Positions 6,205 through 11,304 of a stretch of DNA of 11,304 bases are shown piece after piece (position 1 is the stretch's first letter; the number at the start of each line of letters is the position of its first letter). Both the position numbers and the translations under genes were made by a program. The notes beneath the pieces are model-generated. The model saw only the letters and a program-made list of their open reading frames with translations. It was not told the origin of the DNA and did not search any database. The DNA is from Nostoc sp. CHAB 5715 (GTDB taxonomy: Bacteria; Cyanobacteriota; Cyanobacteriia; Cyanobacteriales; Nostocaceae), in contig NZ_JAIVFR010000105.1 of the NCBI RefSeq assembly GCF_020829685.1, forward strand, positions 1-11,304, given 5' to 3'.

Positions 6205-6399
6205 TTGAGGAACAAGACAAATTCAACGACTTTACGCGTAGCCCATCGCCTAGTTTGGGCAGGTACGCCAGCACCTTGGATGTACATCAGGCAAGAATAT
6301 ACGCTTGGTTTGACTAAGTATGCCGAAAAGCTCAATGGTCGCTTGGCGGTGATTGGGTTTATATCTCTTATAGCTTTGGAAATCTTGACTGGTGTTTAA
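6205..6399 (+). CDS. High-light-inducible protein (HLIP / small CAB-like), N-terminus out of frame
   Basis: The C-terminal half contains the single HLIP helix, KYAEKLNGRLAVIGFISLIA with LEILTGV following. The E-x-N-G-R chlorophyll-binding motif is intact. HLIPs are one-helix thylakoid proteins that bind chlorophyll and carotenoid and protect photosystem II assembly intermediates in strong light. The start is unclear. In this frame only TTG 6205 and ATG 6280 (a 39-residue product) are available, because TGA 6187 closes it. One frame over, ATG 6186 opens MRIGNILEEQDKFNDF, which resembles the usual HLIP N-terminus (V-x-E-x-Q-G-K-x-N-x-F). The two halves are joined out of frame by a 33-nt hairpin sequence at 6236-6268, so the gene seems disrupted in its front part, with the helix still intact. 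DUF2949 and FtsH follow on the same strand. Confidence 0.75.
   Translation: MRNKTNSTTLRVAHRLVWAGTPAPWMYIRQEYTLGLTKYAEKLNGRLAVIGFISLIALEILTGV
6236..6268. repeat. Hairpin sequence, probable small insertion in the HLIP gene
   Basis: GCGTAGCCCA (6236-6245) pairs with TGGGC (6256-6260) and, after a 3-nt bulge, TACGC (6264-6268). It opens with GCGTAGCCC, like the dispersed repeat at 5833. It sits exactly where the HLIP frame changes and where typical HLIPs have no such residues. Confidence 0.5.
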
Positions 6400-6440
6400 T
6401 CAAGTTTCTTGAGCTAAGTCAGAAATAAGATTTAATTAAC

Positions 6441-6632
6441 ATGGTTATGAAAGCTACAGATCAATTGGTGCATTTTTTAGAACAAGAGTTGGGTATTTCT
6501 GGTGGAGCAATTTCTCTTGCTTTGCGACATTGTGAGCAGACCCCCAACTTTCTGGCTATGACCCTCTGGCAGTATGGACTGGTAACACTGGATCAGTTAG
6601 CCCAAATTTTTGATTGGTTGGAAACAGTATAA
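6441..6632 (+). CDS. DUF2949 family protein
   Basis: A 63-residue soluble protein with the features of the cyanobacterial DUF2949 family: an N-terminal LVHFLEQELGIS, a central SLALRHCEQTPNFLAMTLWQ and the end LVTLDQLAQIFDWLETV. The length is typical and the function of the family is unknown. ATG 6441 is used here; an in-frame ATG at 6447 is an equal alternative, and neither has a strong Shine-Dalgarno sequence. It lies 41 bp after the HLIP stop and 91 bp before FtsH on the same strand, so co-transcription is possible. No terminator is visible in either gap. Confidence 0.85.
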   Translation: MVMKATDQLVHFLEQELGISGGAISLALRHCEQTPNFLAMTLWQYGLVTLDQLAQIFDWLETV

Positions 6633-6723
6633 GCTGCTGCTTCAACTATTTGGATGGTAAATAACAGACTTTCTGTGAAAGTCACATTCTCAACAGTTTT
6701 CATTTTAAGGATTAGTAACATCA

Positions 6724-8589
6724 ATGCCAATTAAAGAACAGCCTAAGTCACCTCGGTTTCGGATCATTGCTAATATATTACTGGCAGTATCAGGGCTATT
6801 TTTGCTCTTAAATTTATTTTTGCCTGGTTTATTTGCTTCTGGCCCGAGTGGTGTTCCCTATAGCTTATTTATTCATCAAGTACAAGAAGGGGAAGTTAGC
6901 CGCGTTTCCGTTGGTCAAAACCAGATTATTTACCAACTAAAAGCAGAAAATGCCGAGCCGCCCCAGGTGTTTGCAACTACACCAATCTTTGATTTAGAGT
7001 TACCTAAACTGCTAGAACAAAAGGGAGTTGAATTTGCTGCTACACCTCCACCGAAGAATACTTGGTTTACAACTCTTTTAAGTTGGGTGATTCCACCACT
7101 GATTTTTATTGGTATTTGGCAATTCTTTGTCGCCCGTGGTGGTGGTGGTGGTCCCCAAGGTGCGCTTTCCATTGGTAAGAGCAAAGCTAAGGTTTACGTT
7201 GAAGGCGAATCAGCTAAAATCACCTTTGCAGACGTGGCTGGGGTAGAAGAAGCGAAAACTGAGTTAGTGGAAATTGTGGATTTCCTCAAGACTCCGGCAC
7301 GATTTACGCAAATTGGCGCTAGGATTCCTAAAGGTGTATTGTTAGTTGGCCCTCCGGGTACTGGTAAGACACTTTTAGCGAAAGCCGTAGCAGGAGAAGC
7401 AGGAGTTCCATTCTTCAGTATCTCTGGTTCGGAGTTTGTGGAATTGTTTGTCGGTGTAGGTTCTTCCAGAGTGCGGGATTTGTTTGAGCAGGCAAAGAAA
7501 CAGGCTCCCTGTATTGTATTCATAGATGAATTGGATGCGATTGGTAAATCTCGTAGCAGTAACGGCTTCTACGGTGGTAACGATGAGCGAGAACAGACCC
7601 TCAACCAGTTACTAACGGAGATGGACGGATTTGCAGCTGGGGATGCAACGGTGATTGTACTAGCAGCTACCAACCGCCCCGAAAGCCTTGACTCTGCATT
7701 GCTACGTCCAGGCCGCTTTGACCGCCAGGTGTTGGTAGATCGTCCCGATTTATCTGGTCGGGAAGCAATTCTCAAGATTCACGCTCAAAAGGTAAAATTA
7801 GGAGATGATGTGGATTTAAGAGCGATCGCTACTCGTACCCCTGGTTTTGCTGGCGCAGATTTGGCAAACTTGGTGAATGAAGCGGCATTATTAGCAGCTC
7901 GCAATCTCCGTGAAAGCGTTGCTCAAGAAGACTTTGCCGAAGCAATTGAGCGGGTAGTCGCCGGTTTAGAGAAAAAGAGTCGAGTGATGAACGAGACTGA
8001 GAAAAAGATTGTTGCATACCATGAAGTTGGTCACGCAATGGTCGGGGCCCTAACAACAGGAAACGGTCGCGTAGAAAAGATTTCGATTATTCCCCGTGGA
8101 ATGGCAGCTTTGGGCTACACTCTGCAATTACCAACTGAAGACCGCTTTTTGATGAATGAAGATGAACTGCGGGGTCAGATTGCAACTCTATTAGGTGGAC
8201 GTTCCGCCGAAGAGATTGTGTTTAACAGTATTACAACAGGTGCTTCCAACGATTTGCAACGAGCAACTGACTTGGCAGAACGGATGGTAACAACTGATGG
8301 TATGAGCCAAGTCTTAGGGCCACTGGCTTACCAACAAGGACAACAATCGATGTTTTTGGGTAATGGCGCTAGTAATCCCCGGCGGGCGGTGAGTGAAGAC
8401 ACAGCGAAAGCTATTGATAGCGAAGTCAAGGAAATCGTAGAAACAGCCCACGAACAAGCCCTAGATATTCTTAGACAGAATCGAGACTTGCTAGAAGCGA
8501 TCGCTACTCAACTCTTAGAAACAGAAGTCATTGAAGGCGAAAAACTGCACAGTTTGCTGGGTCAGATTAAACCTGTAGCTAATTCGTAA
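6724..8589 (+). CDS. ftsH: ATP-dependent zinc metalloprotease FtsH
   Basis: A 621-residue membrane-anchored AAA+ protease, full length. Transmembrane helices lie at about 15-37 and 116-137, enclosing a lumenal or periplasmic segment. The AAA module has Walker A GPPGTGKT (209-216), Walker [10 protein letters not shown] (264-272) and the second region of homology with arginine fingers R331 and R334. The protease domain has HEVGH (433-437) and the third zinc ligand D510 in [12 protein letters not shown]. FtsH hexamers extract and degrade membrane proteins, in cyanobacteria notably photosystem II subunits and HLIPs. The N-terminal half ([40 protein letters not shown]) and [14 protein letters not shown] suggest the FtsH1/FtsH4 homomeric branch rather than FtsH2/FtsH3; I am not sure which. 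AAGGA lies 12 nt before the ATG, rather far. The HLIP and DUF2949 genes just upstream fit a role in thylakoid quality control. Confidence 0.97.
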   Translation: MPIKEQPKSPRFRIIANILLAVSGLFLLLNLFLPGLFASGPSGVPYSLFIHQVQEGEVSRVSVGQNQIIYQLKAENAEPPQVFATTPIFDLELPKLLEQKGVEFAATPPPKNTWFTTLLSWVIPPLIFIGIWQFFVARGGGGGPQGALSIGKSKAKVYVEGESAKITFADVAGVEEAKTELVEIVDFLKTPARFTQIGARIPKGVLLVGPPGTGKTLLAKAVAGEAGVPFFSISGSEFVELFVGVGSSRVRDLFEQAKKQAPCIVFIDELDAIGKSRSSNGFYGGNDEREQTLNQLLTEMDGFAAGDATVIVLAATNRPESLDSALLRPGRFDRQVLVDRPDLSGREAILKIHAQKVKLGDDVDLRAIATRTPGFAGADLANLVNEAALLAARNLRESVAQEDFAEAIERVVAGLEKKSRVMNETEKKIVAYHEVGHAMVGALTTGNGRVEKISIIPRGMAALGYTLQLPTEDRFLMNEDELRGQIATLLGGRSAEEIVFNSITTGASNDLQRATDLAERMVTTDGMSQVLGPLAYQQGQQSMFLGNGASNPRRAVSEDTAKAIDSEVKEIVETAHEQALDILRQNRDLLEAIATQLLETEVIEGEKLHSLLGQIKPVANS

Positions 8590-8653
8590 TTACAGCAGTT
8601 TTCATGTATTTGAACCACATCTATCGTAGGGGTAAAGCGCATTGCTCATACGT

Positions 8654-8803
8654 GTCAACTTAACGTAAAAGCCATGTCCCGCAAGGAACTGAAGTTCCTT
8701 GCTAATAGCGAAAGTCATCTTTTGATGACTAAATAATCCGAAAAATTTTTAGTCTACTTTAGTAGACTTTAGCTATAAGCCGCTGAACTTCAGTTCAGGG
8801 CGG
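8654..8803 (+). repeat. Dispersed palindromic repeat, copy C (most complete)
   Basis: Four stems: GCAAGGAAC/GTTCCTTGC around TGAA (8681-8702), AGTCATC/GATGACT around TTTT (8713-8730), AGTCTACT/AGTAGACT around TT (8751-8768), and CTGAAC/GTTCAG around TTCA (8783-8798), ending in GGGCGG. The left half equals copy A. The right half matches copy B with paired substitutions in stems 2 and 3. Confidence 0.8.
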
Positions 8804-8867
8804 GTGAGGAAGCCAACAGTTAAGCCATTTCTAGCTTACAGCGCTTTTCAAGTAATTGAACTACACC

Positions 8868-8902
8868 ACTCCCTACTCCCTACTCCCCACTCCCCACTCC
8901 CC
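8868..8902. repeat. ACTCCCY heptanucleotide array
   Basis: Five tandem 7-mers: two ACTCCCT followed by three ACTCCCC. It is of the STRR type and inside the repeat mosaic. Confidence 0.95.
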
Positions 8903-9026
8903 GTCTCATCTGTGGTCTAAATACCTGAAAAATGCTGTAAGTTGACACCAATGAGCATTGCTAAACCCCTACCGCGTGGTCTATTTACCTGAAAATAGCT
9001 GTAAGAAAGTCAGGTTTTAAACTCAA

Positions 9027-9055
9027 AGGTACGCAGAGAATAACTTTGCGTACCT
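9027..9055 (-). terminator. Hairpin 3' of moeB, possible terminator
   Basis: Perfect 9-bp arms AGGTACGCA (9027-9035) and TGCGTACCT (9047-9055) with an 11-nt loop, 19 nt beyond the moeB stop. There is no run of T after it on the minus strand, and the surrounding tctgcgtta sequence is a common cyanobacterial spacer repeat, so the terminator role is uncertain. Confidence 0.35.
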
Positions 9056-9073
9056 CTGCGTTACTTTGCGTTT

Positions 9074-10249
9074 TTAATACTCTAGAACAGAAGGATCAAT
9101 TTCTCGACTCCAAGCGGTAATTCCGCCTTTGACATTCGTCCCAACAATCCCAACTTCTTTGAGAATAGCGAGGGCTTTTGCCGATCGCCCGCCCATCTTA
9201 CAATGAGCAATTAAGCGGTGACCGTTTAATATTTCCTTCACCTTCGCAACGCCATTGCCATTTTCAATGTCTGGTAAGGGTACTAACACTGAACCAGGAA
9301 TTTTGGCAATGTCGTACTCATTGGGATTGCGGACATCTAGCAGTACAAAATCCTTCGCACCACTATCAAGCAACTCCTTCAAATCCTTAACGGTCATTTC
9401 TTGCATTTCCATCTGCTGTTTAGCCTCCTCTGCCTTAGCTTGGGGAATTCCGCAGAATTGTTCGTAGTCTATCAGCTTTTCAATCACTGGGCGAATCGGG
9501 TTAGGACGCAGCTTCAACTCCCGGAATTTCATATCTAAGGCGTTGTATAGCAGCAAGCGTCCACTTAGGGTATTACCTTGTCCCAGAATAATTTTGACAG
9601 TTTCCGTTGCTTGAATTAAACCAATAATTCCGGGTAAAATTCCCAATACGCCACCTTCTGCACAAGAGGGAACCATCCCTGGTGGTGGTGGTTCTGGGAA
9701 AAGGTCACGATAATTTGGCCCACCTTGATAGTTAAATACAGTAGCTTGTCCTTCAAAGCGTAAAATTGAACCGTAGACGTTGGGCTTATTCAGCAATACG
9801 CAGGCGTCGTTAACTAGATATCTAGTGGGGAAGTTATCAGTACCATCCACCACGATATCGTAAGGTTGAAGGATTTCCAGGGCGTTTTCGGAAGTTAGGC
9901 GGGTTTCGTATAAATCAACCTGACAATAGGGGTTAATTTCGTAAATGCGGTTTTTTGCCGATTCAATCTTAGGTTTACCTACCCAGGATGTACCGTGGAT
10001 TACTTGGCGTTGTAAGTTGGAAGTATCGACAACATCGAAATCGACAATCCCGATACGTCCAATACCCGCCGCCGCCAAATATAAAAGTAGTGGTGAACCT
10101 AGTCCACCTGTACCGATACACTGGACACTGGCAGCTTTCAGGCGCTTCTGTCCTTCTAATCCTACTTCCGGCAAAATCAGGTGTCGGGAGTAGCGTTCGT
10201 AATCGTCTTTGGTCAACTGGATTTCTTCCAGATTGGGATTGAGCGACAT
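9074..10249 (-). CDS. moeB: MoeB/ThiF-family E1-like adenylyltransferase with C-terminal rhodanese domain (MoeZ-like)
   Basis: A 391-residue cytosolic enzyme expected to adenylate the C-terminal Gly of MoaD or ThiS-type sulfur carriers and then load sulfur from its rhodanese domain, for molybdopterin and possibly other sulfur pathways. The E1 domain spans about 15-260: nucleotide motif GTGGLG (46-51), the DGTDNFPTRY segment (135-144) and PSCAEGGVLG with Cys196. The rhodanese domain spans about 286-391, with LLDVRNPNEYD and the active loop CKMGGRS (Cys350). The two CxxC pairs that hold zinc in E. coli MoeB and human MOCS3 are not present; only single cysteines remain (Cys196, Cys266). ATG 10249 (MSLNPNLEE) is chosen; the frame extends to a TTG at 10270, which would add seven residues. 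Neither has a clear Shine-Dalgarno sequence. A JAMM protease gene lies about 750 bp upstream on the same strand. Confidence 0.95.
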   Translation of the reverse strand: MSLNPNLEEIQLTKDDYERYSRHLILPEVGLEGQKRLKAASVQCIGTGGLGSPLLLYLAAAGIGRIGIVDFDVVDTSNLQRQVIHGTSWVGKPKIESAKNRIYEINPYCQVDLYETRLTSENALEILQPYDIVVDGTDNFPTRYLVNDACVLLNKPNVYGSILRFEGQATVFNYQGGPNYRDLFPEPPPPGMVPSCAEGGVLGILPGIIGLIQATETVKIILGQGNTLSGRLLLYNALDMKFRELKLRPNPIRPVIEKLIDYEQFCGIPQAKAEEAKQQMEMQEMTVKDLKELLDSGAKDFVLLDVRNPNEYDIAKIPGSVLVPLPDIENGNGVAKVKEILNGHRLIAHCKMGGRSAKALAILKEVGIVGTNVKGGITAWSREIDPSVLEY

Positions 10250-10270
10250 ACCATGTACCAATAGTTTCAA

Positions 10271-10519
10271 GGTTTAATCTAGTAATTCTAGTATTAAAAT
10301 AGTAATTTAGTGCCTAGAAGTAAATTTAGGTACTTCTATTAGCTGTTTTTTACTAGTAATACTCTAGTTTACCACTAGGCTCGTGTACTGTATCCCTAGC
10401 TCACTTGTATTAGCAAAGAGTCTCAATCTCACTATCTTAGAGAACTTCAGACGTATAACCTGTATTGAAAGATTGATATTAATTTTTATTTTTAAAATAT
10501 CAAAAATAGAAACATAAAA
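10271..10519. other. Intergenic region upstream of moeB
   Basis: AT-rich with no credible ORF. It holds the inverted repeat at 10315-10338 and an AT-rich stem TTGATATT/AATATCAA (10473-10503) just beyond the terminator of the small minus-strand gene. The moeB promoter must lie here, but no convincing -35/-10 pair was found. Confidence 0.6.
10315..10338. promoter_or_regulatory. Inverted repeat TAGAAGTA-N8-TACTTCTA upstream of moeB
   Basis: Perfect 8-bp arms (10315-10322 and 10331-10338) with an 8-nt spacer, about 65 bp upstream of the moeB start. It is an operator candidate. No regulator can be named. Confidence 0.35.
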
Positions 10520-10545
10520 AACTCCCTTCATCCTAAAAGGGAGTT
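10520..10545 (-). terminator. Intrinsic terminator of the 36-aa gene
   Basis: On the minus strand, AACTCCCTT and AAGGGAGTT (9-bp perfect arms, 10537-10545 and 10520-10528, 8-nt loop) are followed by a T run (complement of 10515-10519). It lies 23 nt after the stop of the small ORF at 10569 and stands well upstream of moeB, so it separates the two. Confidence 0.75.
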
Positions 10546-10568
10546 AGCTAAAAAAGATTAATGGATAA

Positions 10569-10679
10569 TTAGTGACTCAGCAACCCGATAGCCATTTCAA
10601 GATACATTTTCGCTTTATGCAAAGCTAGCAGTTTCTCTTGGGTGTATGTTTTGATTTCGAGTTCCGAACGTGTAAACAT
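10569..10679 (-). CDS. Small protein, 36 residues
   Basis: The frame reads MFTRSELEIKTYTQEKLLAL and then HKAKMYLEMAIGLLSH to a TAA. It is helical and amphipathic with a charged first half and a hydrophobic end (MYLEMAIGLL), and has no signal peptide. The opening MFTxSELEIK resembles the N-terminus of some other cyanobacterial hypothetical proteins (recalled, not searched). Support for a real gene comes from its surroundings: AAGGA (10691-10695) eleven nt before the ATG, a strong hairpin upstream (10705-10745), a weak promoter before that, and an intrinsic terminator 23 nt after the stop. Together they make a transcript of about 225 nt. It could instead be a structured small RNA carrying a chance ORF. 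Function unknown. Confidence 0.6.
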   Translation of the reverse strand: MFTRSELEIKTYTQEKLLALHKAKMYLEMAIGLLSH

Positions 10680-10704
10680 AGAGTTACCATTCCTTAAAAG
10701 TGGT

Positions 10705-10745
10705 ATCGGTGGTGAACTGTTTTGCTGACTGTTATCACCACCGAT
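10705..10745 (-). promoter_or_regulatory. Leader hairpin of the 36-aa gene
   Basis: ATCGGTGGTGA and TCACCACCGAT form perfect 11-bp arms (10735-10745 and 10705-10715) around a 19-nt loop. On the minus strand it ends 9 nt before the AAGGA ribosome site and would start almost at the 5' end of the transcript if the promoter at 10751-10780 is used. It could stabilise the mRNA, control translation, or be a DNA-binding site shared with the divergent RHH-like gene. Confidence 0.6.
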
Positions 10746-10750
10746 TAAAG

Positions 10751-10780
10751 AGTGTAATTATTTGTATACAGACAATTCAA
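10751..10780 (-). promoter_or_regulatory. Weak promoter candidate for the 36-aa gene
   Basis: On the minus strand TTGAAT (10775-10780) and TACACT (10751-10756), each four of six consensus bases, are 18 nt apart. Transcription would begin near 10744, at the leader hairpin. Confidence 0.25.
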
Positions 10781-10802
10781 GCTTTATTTAGATTTCGCAA
10801 TA

Positions 10803-10997
10803 ATGCCAAACCCTAAAGGAAGTCCTGAAAATTTAGAACCGATACAACCAAAGGGCGAGGAACCCATGACAGCTAATATCAGTTTTAGATGCACTGAATC
10901 AATGAAAGAAGCGGTCAAAGCACAAGATGACCCTCCTGAATTTTGTAGAGAAGCTATTCAAAAAGCACTGGATGAAAAGAAAGGAAGGCAACAGTAA
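10803..10997 (+). CDS. Small ribbon-helix-helix-like protein
   Basis: A 64-residue protein. After a polar N-terminus (MPNPKGSPENLEPIQPKGEE), residues 23-60 (TANISFRCTESMKEAVKAQ and on to FCREAIQKALDEKK) show a short strand followed by two helices, the layout of CopG-like RHH domains. Cyanobacteria have many small proteins beginning MPNPKGNPE of this kind; their function is mostly unknown, with DNA binding or an antitoxin-like role possible. An internal ATG (residue 22) is an alternative start that would keep only the domain. There is no clear Shine-Dalgarno sequence before ATG 10803. It is divergent from the 36-aa gene, sharing a 123-bp control region with an 11-bp inverted repeat. It converges on the JAMM gene with only 2 bp between the stop codons. 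Confidence 0.65.
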   Translation: MPNPKGSPENLEPIQPKGEEPMTANISFRCTESMKEAVKAQDDPPEFCREAIQKALDEKKGRQQ

Positions 10998-10999
10998 AT

Positions 11000-11304
11000 T
11001 TAAATTATATTTTCAATTGCCTCTGCTTGGAACTGATGAGTATCATCAAGGCTCCAGCTTTGGAGTTCTCCAGCTTTGCCGTTTTGGACGGAGACTATTA
11101 TATACGAGTATCCTTGCCAAGCGTAAAGGCGATCGCATTCTGAAGGGATAGCAGGATGATCTGGGTGGGAGTGAAAAATGCCGATAATGTTGAGCGATCT
11201 GTTGCGTGCTTCCCTTTGTGTTTTTAACATAACTTCGGGTGCGATCGCATATTGCCGTCTTTTACTTTCTGCTGTGCGTTCCCCTACAAACTCAGCCGTC
11301 GCTT
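11000..11304 (-). CDS. JAMM/MPN+ (Mov34/PAD-1, M67) metallopeptidase, C-terminal part
   Basis: The frame is open at the right edge (codons complete to 11302), so the N-terminus with the catalytic glutamate is outside. About 100 residues are visible. IIGIFHSHPDHPAIPSECDR contains the zinc motif H-x-H-x7-S-x2-D, followed by AWQGYSYIIVSVQNG and a C-terminal strand ELQSWSLDD. Stand-alone bacterial JAMM enzymes such as Mec of M. tuberculosis cleave the C-terminus of ubiquitin-like sulfur carriers (for example cysteine from CysO). The MoeB-rhodanese gene on the same strand about 750 bp further on fits that pathway. ATG 11228-11230 is internal, as good protein sequence (FVGERTAESKRRQYAIAPEV) precedes it. 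The 3' end is 2 bp from the convergent RHH-like gene. Confidence 0.93.
   Translation of the reverse strand, partial: ATAEFVGERTAESKRRQYAIAPEVMLKTQREARNRSLNIIGIFHSHPDHPAIPSECDRLYAWQGYSYIIVSVQNGKAGELQSWSLDDTHQFQAEAIENII

Larger units (their letters stand above)
8626..8972. repeat. Long inverted repeat pair, possible ends of a non-autonomous element
   Basis: 8626-8662 (GTAGGGGTAAAGCGCATTGC and on to GTGTCAACTTA) is repeated in inverted orientation at 8938-8972, which reads GTAGGGGTTTAGCAATGCTC and on to GTGTCAACTTA on the minus strand. The two share most bases over about 35 nt. They enclose 275 bp holding copy C and the heptamer array. Copy A at 2447-2547 starts with a related end. No clear target duplication was found. 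Confidence 0.6.
8590..9003. repeat. Mosaic of a 29-31-nt repeat (four copies) in the ftsH-moeB spacer
   Basis: A motif close to TTACAGC-N2-TTTTCA-N-GTA-N-TTGAACCAC occurs four times: plus strand at 8590-8620 and 8836-8866, minus strand at 8912-8940 and 8976-9003. The copies flank or interleave with a longer inverted repeat, the hairpin repeat copy C and a heptamer array, so the spacer was built by nested insertions. No ORF is credible in the 484 bp between ftsH and moeB. Confidence 0.75.

Noticed and set aside
10473..10503. AT-rich inverted repeat TTGATATT/AATATCAA as a terminator
   Set aside because: No gene ends next to it that lacks a terminator, and the AT content makes a chance stem likely; noted only in the intergenic entry.

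Overview
The window looks like chromosome from a filamentous, probably heterocystous (Nostocales-type) cyanobacterium. The evidence is the many GCGATCGC (HIP1) sites, 7-9 nt short tandem repeats between genes, a high-light-inducible protein (HLIP), a DUF2949 protein, a plant/cyanobacterial-style FtsH and a MoeB-rhodanese fusion typical of cyanobacteria. Genes are well spaced and the gaps are full of palindromic and dispersed repeats. No rRNA, tRNA, CRISPR array or intact transposase gene was seen.

Layout. 1-249: a 16-unit CTCCCTCA(T) array. An open minus-strand frame leaves it and runs off the left edge. 272-1564 (-): a 12-TM APC-superfamily amino acid permease. 1640-1905: the divergent control region, with a permease promoter candidate and three palindromes, two of which share the half-site TACCAA/TTGGTA. 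1906-2349 (+): a ribbon-helix-helix (RHH) domain fused to a molbindin-type TOBE domain, a probable oxyanion-responsive repressor. 2579-5137 (-): a secreted-type protein with seven FG-GAP repeats followed by RTX calcium-binding repeats, split by an in-frame TAG near its C-terminus. 5138-6185: a gene-poor stretch with a MITE-like element (inverted ends plus 8-bp target duplication), the remnant of a second RTX tail, a TAATTCG array and other dispersed repeats. 6205-6399 (+): an HLIP whose N-terminus appears to have been put out of frame by a small hairpin insertion. 6441-6632 (+): DUF2949. 6724-8589 (+): FtsH. 8590-9073: a nested mosaic of repeats. 9074-10249 (-): MoeB/MoeZ-like E1 enzyme with rhodanese domain. 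10520-10780: a compact minus-strand unit with a leader hairpin, a 36-aa ORF and an intrinsic terminator. 10803-10997 (+): a small RHH-like protein. 11000-11304 (-): the C-terminal part of a JAMM metalloprotease, running off the right edge.

How the genes may work together. HLIP, DUF2949 and FtsH lie in a row on one strand, which fits thylakoid and photosystem quality control. The MoeB-rhodanese and JAMM genes lie within 1 kb of each other and resemble the MoeZ/Mec pair that charges and trims ubiquitin-like sulfur carriers; no carrier gene is inside the window. The RHH-TOBE protein may control itself and the divergent permease through the shared palindromes.

The most interesting points are the RHH-TOBE fusion with its operator-like sites, the compact 36-aa transcript unit, the structured repeat family with compensatory stem changes, the frame-broken HLIP, and the stop-interrupted FG-GAP/RTX gene.
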